Shown piece by piece: positions 1-4,925 of a stretch of 5,691 nt of DNA. A model generated the notes under the pieces. The model made no database searches and was not told the origin of the DNA. It saw only the letters and a program-made list of their open reading frames with translations. Position numbers and translations under genes: made by a program. Each line of letters opens with the position of its first letter. Position 1 is the first letter of the stretch. Source of the DNA: Bdellovibrionales bacterium (GTDB taxonomy: Bacteria; Bdellovibrionota; Bdellovibrionia; Bdellovibrionales; Bdellovibrionaceae); NCBI GenBank assembly GCA_027320785.1, contig DAHVKR010000105.1:1-5691 (forward strand), in the 5' to 3' direction.

Positions 1-1
1 C

Positions 2-133
2 GTTAAGAAAGCCACTAAGTGGGGCCATTCAGATTCAGTCAGAGAGCGGGGACCTTCCATGGATTACCTCCAAGCCCCAGTTTCCCATAGAGGGAGTCTG
101 AGATCGAGATCTGGCTCGACTCCAGTCAGTTAA
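2..133 (+). CDS. Possible 3' end of an upstream gene, frame unresolved
   Basis: Two + strand frames are open from the window edge. One runs from base 2 to a TAA at 131-133 (43 residues, very rich in Ser and Arg, ending STPVS). The other runs from base 3 to a TGA at 99-101 (32 residues, ending PWITSKPQFPIEGV), and its composition looks more like an ordinary folded protein. The third + frame stops at once (TAA at 4-6). Only one of the two can be the main reading frame, and neither product is recognised. The stretch is visibly more GC-rich than the AT-rich bases 131-180 that follow. It could instead be part of a structured RNA, but I could not match it to tmRNA, 6S, RNase P or SRP RNA. The entry covers the longer frame. 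Confidence 0.3.
   Translation, partial: VKKATKWGHSDSVRERGPSMDYLQAPVSHRGSLRSRSGSTPVS
93..123 (+). other. Inverted repeat at the end of the upstream region
   Basis: GGAGTC at 93-98 pairs with GACTCC at 118-123. The helix continues through a one-base bulge with GAG (100-102) against CTC (115-117), giving 9 bp around a 12-base loop. It overlaps the TGA of one candidate upstream frame and lies about 25 bases before the putative ferredoxin promoter. That position would suit a transcription terminator, but no run of T follows (AGTCAGTTAAATT), so I do not call it one. A structural element inside an unidentified RNA, or chance, remains possible. Confidence 0.35.
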
Positions 134-148
134 ATTGCGACAAAGGAC

Positions 149-177
149 TTGGAAAATAGGTCTAAATTTGCTTATAT
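149..177 (+). promoter_or_regulatory. Putative sigma-70 promoter for the ferredoxin-nth-thi run
   Basis: TTGGAA at 149-154 serves as a -35 box. A 17-base spacer leads to an extended -10, TG-C-TTATAT, with the TG at 169-170 and the hexamer at 172-177. Transcription would begin near 184, leaving a leader of roughly 29 bases before the ferredoxin ATG, with no room for a riboswitch. The surrounding DNA is AT-rich compared with bases 1-130. No better candidate is visible further downstream in the six-gene run, so this promoter may serve all of it. Confidence 0.5.
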
Positions 178-212
178 AGGCCCTAGCATTGTTAGATCAA
201 GACGGAGAAGTC

Positions 213-455
213 ATGGCTGATATCGGTATGAAGTGGAAAGAAAATGTAAAAGGCAAAATGTTTGTCGATCAATCTTGTATCGCCTGCGATGCCTGCGTTC
301 TATCTGCCCCTAAAAACTTTTCAATGCACGAAGAGGATGGCCATGCCTACGTTACAAAACAGCCCGAAACGCCTGAAGAAGAAGCGGCTTGCCGCGAAGC
401 CCTCGAAGGCTGTCCGGTCGAAGCCATCGGGGATTTCGGCGATCAAGAAGGCTAA
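213..455 (+). CDS. Small single-cluster ferredoxin
   Basis: This 80-residue soluble electron carrier belongs to the small one-cluster 4Fe-4S (or 3Fe-4S) ferredoxins. The cluster ligands are visible as CIACDAC (Cys-x2-Cys-x2-Cys) near residues 21-27 and a distant Cys in GCPVEAI near residue 70. The spacing between the third and fourth Cys, about 40 residues, is filled by an acidic middle and is typical of the roughly 80-residue Bacillus-type ferredoxins. There is no second cluster motif. The ATG at 213 is chosen because GGAG at 204-207 sits 5 bases ahead of it. An in-frame TTG at 189 has no such site. The C-terminal third is strongly acidic (PETPEEEAA) and ends DQEG. It is the first gene of the packed run, and the last 113 bases also encode the start of nth in the +1 frame. 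The redox partner cannot be told from the sequence. Confidence 0.88.
   Translation: MADIGMKWKENVKGKMFVDQSCIACDACVLSAPKNFSMHEEDGHAYVTKQPETPEEEAACREALEGCPVEAIGDFGDQEG
331..345 (+). promoter_or_regulatory. Start-deciding ribosome binding site for nth, inside the ferredoxin gene
   Basis: AAGAGG at 331-336 stands 6 bases ahead of the ATG at 343, a good Shine-Dalgarno spacing. Another in-frame ATG at 337 directly abuts the AAGAGG and is therefore too close. No ATG, GTG or TTG occurs in the nth frame from 346 through the beginning of the conserved Nth domain, so the start must lie here, upstream, or at a rare codon (CTG 373, ATT 433, ATC 442). Confidence 0.5.
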
Positions 456-1107
456 GGGAAAAACGACCACAGCGGCTCCTGTTGCGGAGACTCTTCGAAA
501 ACTAAAAAAACATTATCCAGATGCACACTGCGCCCTTCATCATCAAAACTCATTTGAGCTTTTAGTTGCAACGATACTTTCAGCTCAATGCACGGATGAA
601 AGGGTGAATAAAGTAACGCCCTTTCTTTTCGCTCGTTATCCGACGCCACAGGATTTGGCTCAGGCCTCTTTAACGGATGTTGAAAATCTCATCATGAGTA
701 CTAATCTCTACAAGAATAAGTCGAAGAATTTGATTTCGATGGCCCAAGCCCTTGTGGACCGGCATGATGGAGAGGTTCCACAAAACATGGAAGATCTTAC
801 TCACTTAGCAGGCGTGGGACGTAAGACAGCGAATGTGGTTTTAGGAAATGCTTTTAATATAACTTCGGGAATTGTGGTGGACACCCACGTATCTCGACTC
901 TCCCAACGTCTAGGATGGACGAAAAATGAGGACCCTCTTAAGATCGAACAAGACCTCATTAAAATCATTCCAAAGAAGGACTGGGTCTTGATTTCTCATC
1001 TTTTGATCACTCATGGTCGTTCTCTTTGCAGGGCGCGAAATCCCGACTGTCCTCGGTGTTTTCTTTTTGACCTCTGCCCAAAGCGATACGTTAAACTCAA
1101 TTCATGA
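343..1107 (+). CDS. nth: Endonuclease III (DNA glycosylase/AP lyase)
   Basis: Nth removes oxidised pyrimidines from DNA and nicks the abasic site during base excision repair in the cytoplasm. Numbered from the ATG at 343 (254 residues), the core begins near residue 48 and aligns from memory along the whole of E. coli Nth (211 residues). SAQCTDERVNK is at about 80-90, the helix-hairpin-helix LAGVGRKTANVVL carries the catalytic Lys161, VDTHVSRL carries the catalytic Asp180, and the 4Fe-4S ligands Cys229, Cys236, Cys239 and Cys245 have the C-x6-C-x2-C-x5-C spacing. All key residues are present. The unusual part is an N-terminal extension of about 45 residues. Residues 1-40 contain 14 Lys/Arg and no acidic residue, and most of this is overprinted on the ferredoxin 3' end. 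The start is chosen from the AAGAGG site; the true start could be a rare codon closer to 433-442. The 3' end overlaps the next ATG as ATGA. The function is certain, the start is not. Confidence 0.93.
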   Translation: MPTLQNSPKRLKKKRLAAKPSKAVRSKPSGISAIKKAKGKTTTAAPVAETLRKLKKHYPDAHCALHHQNSFELLVATILSAQCTDERVNKVTPFLFARYPTPQDLAQASLTDVENLIMSTNLYKNKSKNLISMAQALVDRHDGEVPQNMEDLTHLAGVGRKTANVVLGNAFNITSGIVVDTHVSRLSQRLGWTKNEDPLKIEQDLIKIIPKKDWVLISHLLITHGRSLCRARNPDCPRCFLFDLCPKRYVKLNS

Positions 1108-1586
1108 TCGTTGCATTTTTTGAGAGCGTTAAATACTCGGGTCACATGGTTGCCATTTCTTTCTTAAGAATTTTTTTGGGCTACTATTATTTGCAGGATG
1201 CCATTGTGAAGTTTAAAGGTGACTTTTTGGTGCGCCCACGAGTGGCGGAAATGATATCTGAATACCTACCTGCAAGCCATGCTCCTGAATGGTATAAGTG
1301 GATTTTAAGTACTTATATGGTCAGTCACTGGCAAGGTCTTGCCTTTATTTTTTTAGGTATTCAGCTTTCAATCGCCATTTCATATATTATTGGATACGTT
1401 GTGAGACCTACAGCTCTACTAGCCGGCCTTTTTACTTTGCAAATGCTGTATCTTAGTAACCCCGCCTCTCATGACTTGCTTAAAATATTATTGGCTGTTC
1501 ATATTGTTTTTGCTTGGTTAGGTGCGGGCCGCTGTCTTGGCTTTGATTATTACTTCTTCAAGCGAGTGCGCGGATTCTGGTGGTAG
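1104..1586 (+). CDS. DoxX-like inner-membrane protein
   Basis: This 160-residue protein has four likely membrane helices, at about residues 14-33, 75-99, 102-119 and 125-142. Its closing motif, AGRCLGFDYYFFKR, together with FLRIFLGYYYLQDAIVKF in the first helix, is the pattern of the DoxX/DoxD-like superfamily (named for the small subunit of archaeal thiosulfate:quinone oxidoreductase). Most bacterial members have no proven reaction, and I assign none. A loop of about 35 residues containing PEWYKW lies between helices 1 and 2 and should face one side of the membrane. The ATG overlaps the nth stop as ATGA, which suggests coupled translation. A second in-frame ATG at 1146 is possible but would cut into the first helix region. 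The stop lies 4 bases before thiB. Co-transcription with a thiamine importer could be functional or simply a result of compact packing. Confidence 0.75.
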   Translation: MIVAFFESVKYSGHMVAISFLRIFLGYYYLQDAIVKFKGDFLVRPRVAEMISEYLPASHAPEWYKWILSTYMVSHWQGLAFIFLGIQLSIAISYIIGYVVRPTALLAGLFTLQMLYLSNPASHDLLKILLAVHIVFAWLGAGRCLGFDYYFFKRVRGFWW

Positions 1587-1590
1587 AAAG

Positions 1591-2637
1591 ATGAAGCATT
1601 TTGTTTTATTTATCGCAACTGTGTTTACGATTCTCTTTATTGCCTACCTGAACAAAAATCAGTCTTTTTTGGTTCACGATCAAAAACCGACGGTCAAGAT
1701 ATTTACCTACTCATCTTTTTCGTCCAAGTGGGGACCGGGGCCTGTTTTAAAAGAAATGTTCGAGAAAACGTGCGACTGCCATGTTGATTTTTTAGAGGGC
1801 GCCGATGCCGGTATTCTTTTGCAACGTTTGAAAATTGAGGGAGAGAAGCTCGGAGCCGATTTAGTTATTGGCTTGGATCAGTATGATCTGCAAAAAGCCG
1901 TTGTGCAGTCGAACTGGAGAACCCTTGAATTTTCGAATTTGGATATAGATCCTCAGATTAAGGCCGCTTTAAAAAATGAGTTCTTCGTTCCCTATGATTG
2001 GGGAGTTTTGACTTTTGTGACACGAGATAATCCCAGTATTGAAATACCCAGCCCACTCTCTTTGGATCAGCTTTTAGAAAAACCTTTCTTCAGAAAGATT
2101 GCTTTACAAGATCCTCGAACGAGCAGTGTGGGACTTCAGTTCGTTATGTGGGTTTTGAAAATTAAAGGAGAAGAAGCTGGATATAAATATTTGTCACAGA
2201 TGATGAGGCAAGTTCAGAGTTTTTCCCCAAGTTGGTCGGCTTCTTATGGACTTTTCAAGTCAGGCCAAGCAGATCTTGTTTTTTCATATACAACTTCTCC
2301 ACTTTATAATCAGATAGAGGAGAAAAACACTCACTTTAAAGCTCTCGAGATGGTAGAGCCTAATCCTGTACAAGTTGAGTTTGTAGGTATTCCCACAAGT
2401 TGTCAGCACTGCGATCTCGCGGAAAAATTCCTAAATGTTATGCTTTCTGTTGAAGGACAGAAAGTGATTATGGAAAAAAACTATATGCTGCCTGTTTTTA
2501 AAAAAGCAGCCGAGGGAACAGCCTTTGAAAAGATACCGATTCCCTTTCGTTTAATGAATGTACAGTTTCCAACAGTTTCGGATATCGATCGTATTCTAAA
2601 GCGCTGGTCTGATTTAAGAAGGGAAAGTAATCTTTAA
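1591..2637 (+). CDS. thiB: Thiamine ABC transporter, substrate-binding protein
   Basis: ThiB (TbpA) captures thiamine and its phosphates in the periplasm and hands them to ThiP. The 348-residue product matches E. coli TbpA (327) along its length: FTYSSFSSKWGPGP (38-51), the pair C61-x-C63, GADLVIGLD (88-96), QDPRTSS (173-179), WSASYGLF (215-222), ADLVFSYTTSP (227-237) and NYMLPV (297-302). By alignment with E. coli, ligand-lining positions are kept at Tyr40, Trp47, Ser178, Trp215 and Tyr239, while the Trp280 equivalent is Tyr298. The N-terminus has Lys-His, then hydrophobic residues 4-20, then Asn-Lys-Asn. There is neither a clear small-x-small cleavage site nor a lipobox, so it may remain membrane-anchored. 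An extra CQHC (271-274) has no E. coli counterpart. The ATG at 1591 is preferred over an upstream in-frame ATG at 1522, which would overlap the DoxX-like gene and put a polar leader before the signal. It follows that gene by 4 bases. Confidence 0.93.
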   Translation: MKHFVLFIATVFTILFIAYLNKNQSFLVHDQKPTVKIFTYSSFSSKWGPGPVLKEMFEKTCDCHVDFLEGADAGILLQRLKIEGEKLGADLVIGLDQYDLQKAVVQSNWRTLEFSNLDIDPQIKAALKNEFFVPYDWGVLTFVTRDNPSIEIPSPLSLDQLLEKPFFRKIALQDPRTSSVGLQFVMWVLKIKGEEAGYKYLSQMMRQVQSFSPSWSASYGLFKSGQADLVFSYTTSPLYNQIEEKNTHFKALEMVEPNPVQVEFVGIPTSCQHCDLAEKFLNVMLSVEGQKVIMEKNYMLPVFKKAAEGTAFEKIPIPFRLMNVQFPTVSDIDRILKRWSDLRRESNL

Positions 2638-2638
2638 A

Positions 2639-4093
2639 ATGGGAAAGAAAATAATACCTTGGGGTATTAGTCTTTTTCTCCTGAGTCCCTGTATCGTTCT
2701 GGTTTTTTTATTGCACCATTGGGCGATGCCCTCTTGGGGAGAACTGTTCTGGGCATTGGGGAATAGTATTCTGCAGTCCTTTTTCTCGGCTCTTTTTGCT
2801 TTGGGGTTAGGATTTGTTGTAGCTTTAGGAGCCATTCGTCTTTCTCCCGAAAGGTTTGTTCTCAAATCCATTTTTGATATTCTCTGTCTTGTCACGCAGT
2901 TTATTCCAGTCGTTGTGAGTCTTGTCGCCATTCTAAATCTGATCGAGCCCTTTCCCAATGGGATTTTAGGGATGGTTATTGTTCATGTCTTTTTGAATTT
3001 TGGATTAGCCGCCATTTTGCTTTCTCAGCACATGAAAACGGTTTGGGGAGAGACTTCGGATATGGCTCGTACATTGGGTGTGACTCGCTTTCTATATTGG
3101 AGAAAAGCTGGACTGCCTCTAATTAAAAAAGAGTTAGGTCTTATATTTCTTTATCTCTTTTCGCTATTCTTTACTTCTTTTTCTGTGCCTCTGATTGTGG
3201 GTGGAGGGCGAGGGACGACTCTTGAGATTCTCATTTATGAAAAAATGCGACTTTCGTTAGACTGGTCAGCTGCCGTTGTATTAGCCTGGGTTCAGGTGGC
3301 CTTTATTTTTATTTTGTCATTCCTCGCGATACGAAATCGAACGAACGTGACACCTCGAAATGCAAATATTCAGTGGTTGGGTTCTTATGCTGGAGTTTTT
3401 GTATTGTTGATTTTAATGGCCAGTTTATTTGCGGGCTATAGCTCCGGTTTAGTGGAAGGATGGATTCAAAGACGAGATCTTTCTCTTTATATGAATGATT
3501 TGGGTTGGGGTTTTTTGAATTCAATTATGCTGGGGCTGATTACTTTTGTATTTGTAATGGTAATTTTTGAAGGCTTAAGTTGGGTGGGAATTATTCCCGA
3601 ATGGCTAGATCGTTTTTTGAATGGATATTTAGCACCAAGTACATCTTTAACTTGTTTCGCCTTTTTGATCCTTTTACCCGCTGAGCCTATTTGGAGTTAT
3701 TTTAAGATCCCTTTGGCTTTTGTGATTTTATCAGCGCCAGCTCTTTATAGAATGGGATTCGGTGAAAGGCTCAAAGATTTACACCACCAAATTGAGCAGG
3801 CTAAAATACTGGGAGCAGAGGATGGCGCCATATTTAACGAGGTGACATGGCCTCAAATTAAAAGCCACGCGCGTTTTTTAGGGGCCCTTGTCGCGACTTG
3901 GGCTTGTGGGGATTTTGCAGTGGCTCGCATTCTTTCGACAAAAGATTTTACCTTGGGGCTGATCACTCAAACTTTGCTCTCTACCTATCGGAGTAGCTTA
4001 GCCAGTGTGGTGAGTGTTCTATTGTTGCTGGCCTGTTTAAGTTGTTTCTTTTTGATTATGGGGTGGGATTATGTCGATCGTCGAAAATCTTGA
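2639..4093 (+). CDS. thiP: Thiamine ABC transporter, fused permease
   Basis: ThiP is the membrane channel of the thiamine importer, two permease domains joined in one chain. The 484-residue product (E. coli ThiP is 536) has hydrophobic segments throughout. Each half carries the cytoplasmic EAA loop that docks onto ThiQ: first half ARTLGVTRFLYWRKAGLP (143-160), second half EQAKILGAEDGAIFNEVTWP (386-405), each with the conserved Gly (147, 392). SFSVPLIVGGGRGTTLEI (180-197) and GDFAVARILSTKDFTLGL (424-441) follow their loops as in E. coli ThiP. The shorter length suggests trimmed loops rather than a lost domain. The ATG lies one base after the thiB stop, with AAGGGA about 14 bases upstream, so translation is probably coupled. 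The last 23 bases overlap thiQ in another frame. A ferric-iron FbpB-type permease looks similar, but the ThiB neighbour settles the substrate. Confidence 0.92.
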   Translation: MGKKIIPWGISLFLLSPCIVLVFLLHHWAMPSWGELFWALGNSILQSFFSALFALGLGFVVALGAIRLSPERFVLKSIFDILCLVTQFIPVVVSLVAILNLIEPFPNGILGMVIVHVFLNFGLAAILLSQHMKTVWGETSDMARTLGVTRFLYWRKAGLPLIKKELGLIFLYLFSLFFTSFSVPLIVGGGRGTTLEILIYEKMRLSLDWSAAVVLAWVQVAFIFILSFLAIRNRTNVTPRNANIQWLGSYAGVFVLLILMASLFAGYSSGLVEGWIQRRDLSLYMNDLGWGFLNSIMLGLITFVFVMVIFEGLSWVGIIPEWLDRFLNGYLAPSTSLTCFAFLILLPAEPIWSYFKIPLAFVILSAPALYRMGFGERLKDLHHQIEQAKILGAEDGAIFNEVTWPQIKSHARFLGALVATWACGDFAVARILSTKDFTLGLITQTLLSTYRSSLASVVSVLLLLACLSCFFLIMGWDYVDRRKS

Positions 4094-4703
4094 GGTCAAA
4101 AGAGAAGACTATACTCTGAAGGTATCCAAGTGGGAAATTCTGGATGAGGGCATTCATGTTCTTTCAGGGCCCTCGGGCTCGGGAAAGACCACCATCTTAA
4201 GAGTTTTAATGGGGCTTGAAAAAGATGCGAAGTTGAGCTGGAAATTTCTAGGTGAAAATTTAGCTGAATTACCAGTGGAGAAAAGAAGATTGGGCGTAGT
4301 CTTCCAAACATGGGATCTATTTCCTCATATGACAGCTATGGAAAACGTGGAGTTTGCGGCACGAGCTCGAAAGTTAGACGAGACAACGCTTAAAAAAAGA
4401 TGGGAATGGATTCGTGAAATTTTAAAAATGGAATCTTTCCTGGATACGCCGGCTCGTGTTTTATCGGGTGGAGAGAAGCAGAGAACAGCATTGGCGCGAG
4501 CTCTGATTGCAAAACCTCGAATTCTTTTATTGGACGAACCCTTTACGGCCCTAGATGAGTCGCTTCGTGATGCGGCTCGAGACCTGCTCAAGCAGGTTGT
4601 GGAGATGGATAAAGTTCCGGCTGTTTTAGTCACTCATGATTCCCGGGACATCGAAAAACTTGCGACGGCGCAAACGAAAATAGACGAGATCCTGACAAAG
4701 TGA
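4071..4703 (+). CDS. thiQ: Thiamine ABC transporter, ATP-binding protein
   Basis: ThiQ hydrolyses ATP on the cytoplasmic face to drive thiamine import through ThiP. All ABC ATPase motifs are intact in the 210 residues: Walker A GPSGSGKTT (33-41), Q-loop Gln79 in VVFQTWDLFPHMT, signature LSGGEKQR (131-138), Walker B ILLLDEP (151-157) with Glu156 as catalytic base, D-loop ALD (160-162) and switch His189 in VTHD. The short length without a C-terminal regulatory domain fits ThiQ (about 230 residues in E. coli) rather than larger iron or polyamine importers. The ATG overlaps the end of thiP by 23 bases and has GGGGTGG (4060-4066) 4 bases ahead of it, suggesting coupled translation. It is the last gene of the packed run. 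Confidence 0.93.
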   Translation: MSIVENLEVKREDYTLKVSKWEILDEGIHVLSGPSGSGKTTILRVLMGLEKDAKLSWKFLGENLAELPVEKRRLGVVFQTWDLFPHMTAMENVEFAARARKLDETTLKKRWEWIREILKMESFLDTPARVLSGGEKQRTALARALIAKPRILLLDEPFTALDESLRDAARDLLKQVVEMDKVPAVLVTHDSRDIEKLATAQTKIDEILTK

Positions 4704-4765
4704 AGAGCATCAGGCCTTCGAAATCATAAAATATCTAATAATATCAAATACATATAAAATAAGAC
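4704..4765. other. AT-rich spacer after thiQ, no recognisable terminator
   Basis: Between the thiQ stop and the flagellin promoter lies a short AT-dominated stretch with repeated AATA and TATA words. GAAG (4702-4705) could pair with CTTC (4716-4719), but four pairs and no T-run do not make a convincing terminator. Transcripts from the thi genes may read through into the flagellin leader. The AT-richness just upstream of the -35 box at 4766 could help promoter strength as an UP-like element (inference). Confidence 0.4.
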
Positions 4766-4792
4766 TAAAGTTATAACGCAATGTGTCGATAG
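4766..4792 (+). promoter_or_regulatory. FliA (sigma-28) flagellar promoter
   Basis: TAAAGTTA (4766-4773), an 11-base spacer, and GTCGATAG (4785-4792) match the sigma-28 consensus TAAAGTTT-N11-GCCGATAA at 7 of 8 and 6 of 8 positions with the exact spacing. Transcription should begin about seven bases on, near 4798-4799, giving a leader of about 127 nt. The gene it serves is a flagellin, the classic late FliA-dependent class, so motif and context agree. This separates flagellin expression from the upstream thiamine genes. Confidence 0.85.
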
Positions 4793-4797
4793 ATATC

Positions 4798-4833
4798 AGG
4801 ACGGCTGTATAAAAGTCCTGCCTGTTGGCAGCC
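4798..4833 (+). promoter_or_regulatory. 5' end of flagellin mRNA with competing short helices
   Basis: Three GC-rich 5-bp helices share bases and cannot all form. AGGAC (4798-4802) can pair with GTCCT (4815-4819). CTGCC (4818-4822) can pair with GGCAG (4827-4831) around a TGTT loop. GGCTG (4803-4807) can pair with CAGCC (4829-4833). The first and third are interleaved, so together they would be a pseudoknot with no linker, while either alone is an ordinary hairpin. A hairpin at the extreme 5' end could protect the mRNA, and the alternatives could act as a switch. Both roles are inference. Confidence 0.4.
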
Positions 4834-4860
4834 AGGGCCGGTTTTGACGAACCGGCCCTG
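4833..4860 (+). promoter_or_regulatory. Perfect 11-bp hairpin in the flagellin leader
   Basis: CAGGGCCGGTT (4833-4843) is followed by a six-base loop, TTGACG, and its exact complement AACCGGCCCTG (4850-4860). Nothing else in the intergenic region is as stable. There is no T-run on either strand beside it, so it is not an ordinary intrinsic terminator. It lies downstream of the FliA start site and upstream of the ribosome binding site, so it should be part of the flagellin mRNA leader, where a role in stability or translation is the simplest guess. Confidence 0.7.
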
Positions 4861-4870
4861 TGCAAAAGCT

Positions 4871-4900
4871 CACAGGCTCTATCGCTTAAGAGCACGTGTG
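4871..4900 (+). promoter_or_regulatory. Second, imperfect leader hairpin
   Basis: GCTCT (4876-4880) pairs with AGAGC (4889-4893) around an eight-base loop. After a small asymmetric internal loop (G4875 against A4894-G4896), CACA (4871-4874) pairs with TGTG (4897-4900). It ends 11 bases before the flagellin Shine-Dalgarno and leaves that site unpaired. It is less stable than the preceding hairpin and could be chance. Confidence 0.4.
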
Positions 4901-4910
4901 TGGGCGAAGT

Positions 4911-4925
4911 GAGGAGAGGTGTCTC
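4911..4925 (+). promoter_or_regulatory. Strong Shine-Dalgarno of the flagellin gene
   Basis: The purine stretch GAGGAGAGG (4911-4919) offers AGGAG at 9 bases and AGAGG at 6 bases before the ATG at 4926. This fixes the flagellin start and suggests high translation, as expected for an abundant filament protein. Confidence 0.8.

Noticed and set aside
98..127. THI-box-like words (CTGAGA at 98-103, GATCTGG at 108-114, CCAG at 122-125) upstream of an operon that includes thiamine transport genes
   Set aside because: The TPP riboswitch needs about 16-18 more bases between CTGAGA and the GATCTGG element, an AACCTGAT context, and a closing GGGA arm after CCAGCG. None is present, and the region lies ahead of the proposed promoter, so it would not be in the transcript.
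36..129. CAGTCAG repeated at 36-42 and 123-129
   Set aside because: Seven bases occurring twice in 130 is not beyond chance, and there is no gene boundary, duplication or further matching around the copies to suggest an attachment site or insertion.
108..130. T-arm-like hairpin CTGG-CTCGACT-CCAG, suggesting a tRNA or tmRNA 3' end
   Set aside because: The stem is only 4 bp, the loop lacks the first T, no acceptor partner lies at tRNA distance upstream, no CCA follows, and no tmRNA tag or pseudoknot pattern could be recognised.
1522..1590. Upstream ATG start for thiB
   Set aside because: It would overlap the conserved C-terminus of the DoxX-like gene by 65 bases and place 23 residues ahead of a normal-looking Lys-led signal sequence. 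The ATG at 1591 fits family length and spacing better.
2614..2958. Minus-strand 114-codon open frame across the thiB-thiP junction
   Set aside because: It is antisense to well-supported genes, with low-complexity basic composition and no recognisable family. It mirrors the coding strand. The other antisense frames within thiP, thiQ and the flagellin were rejected for the same reason.
4833..4860. Intrinsic terminator for thiQ
   Set aside because: The stem is strong, but neither strand has a T-run after it, and it lies downstream of the FliA promoter, inside the flagellin leader.
4710..4895. Minus-strand 61-codon open frame
   Set aside because: It runs through the flagellin promoter and leader hairpins, has no recognisable domain and no good ribosome site. 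It is a chance frame.
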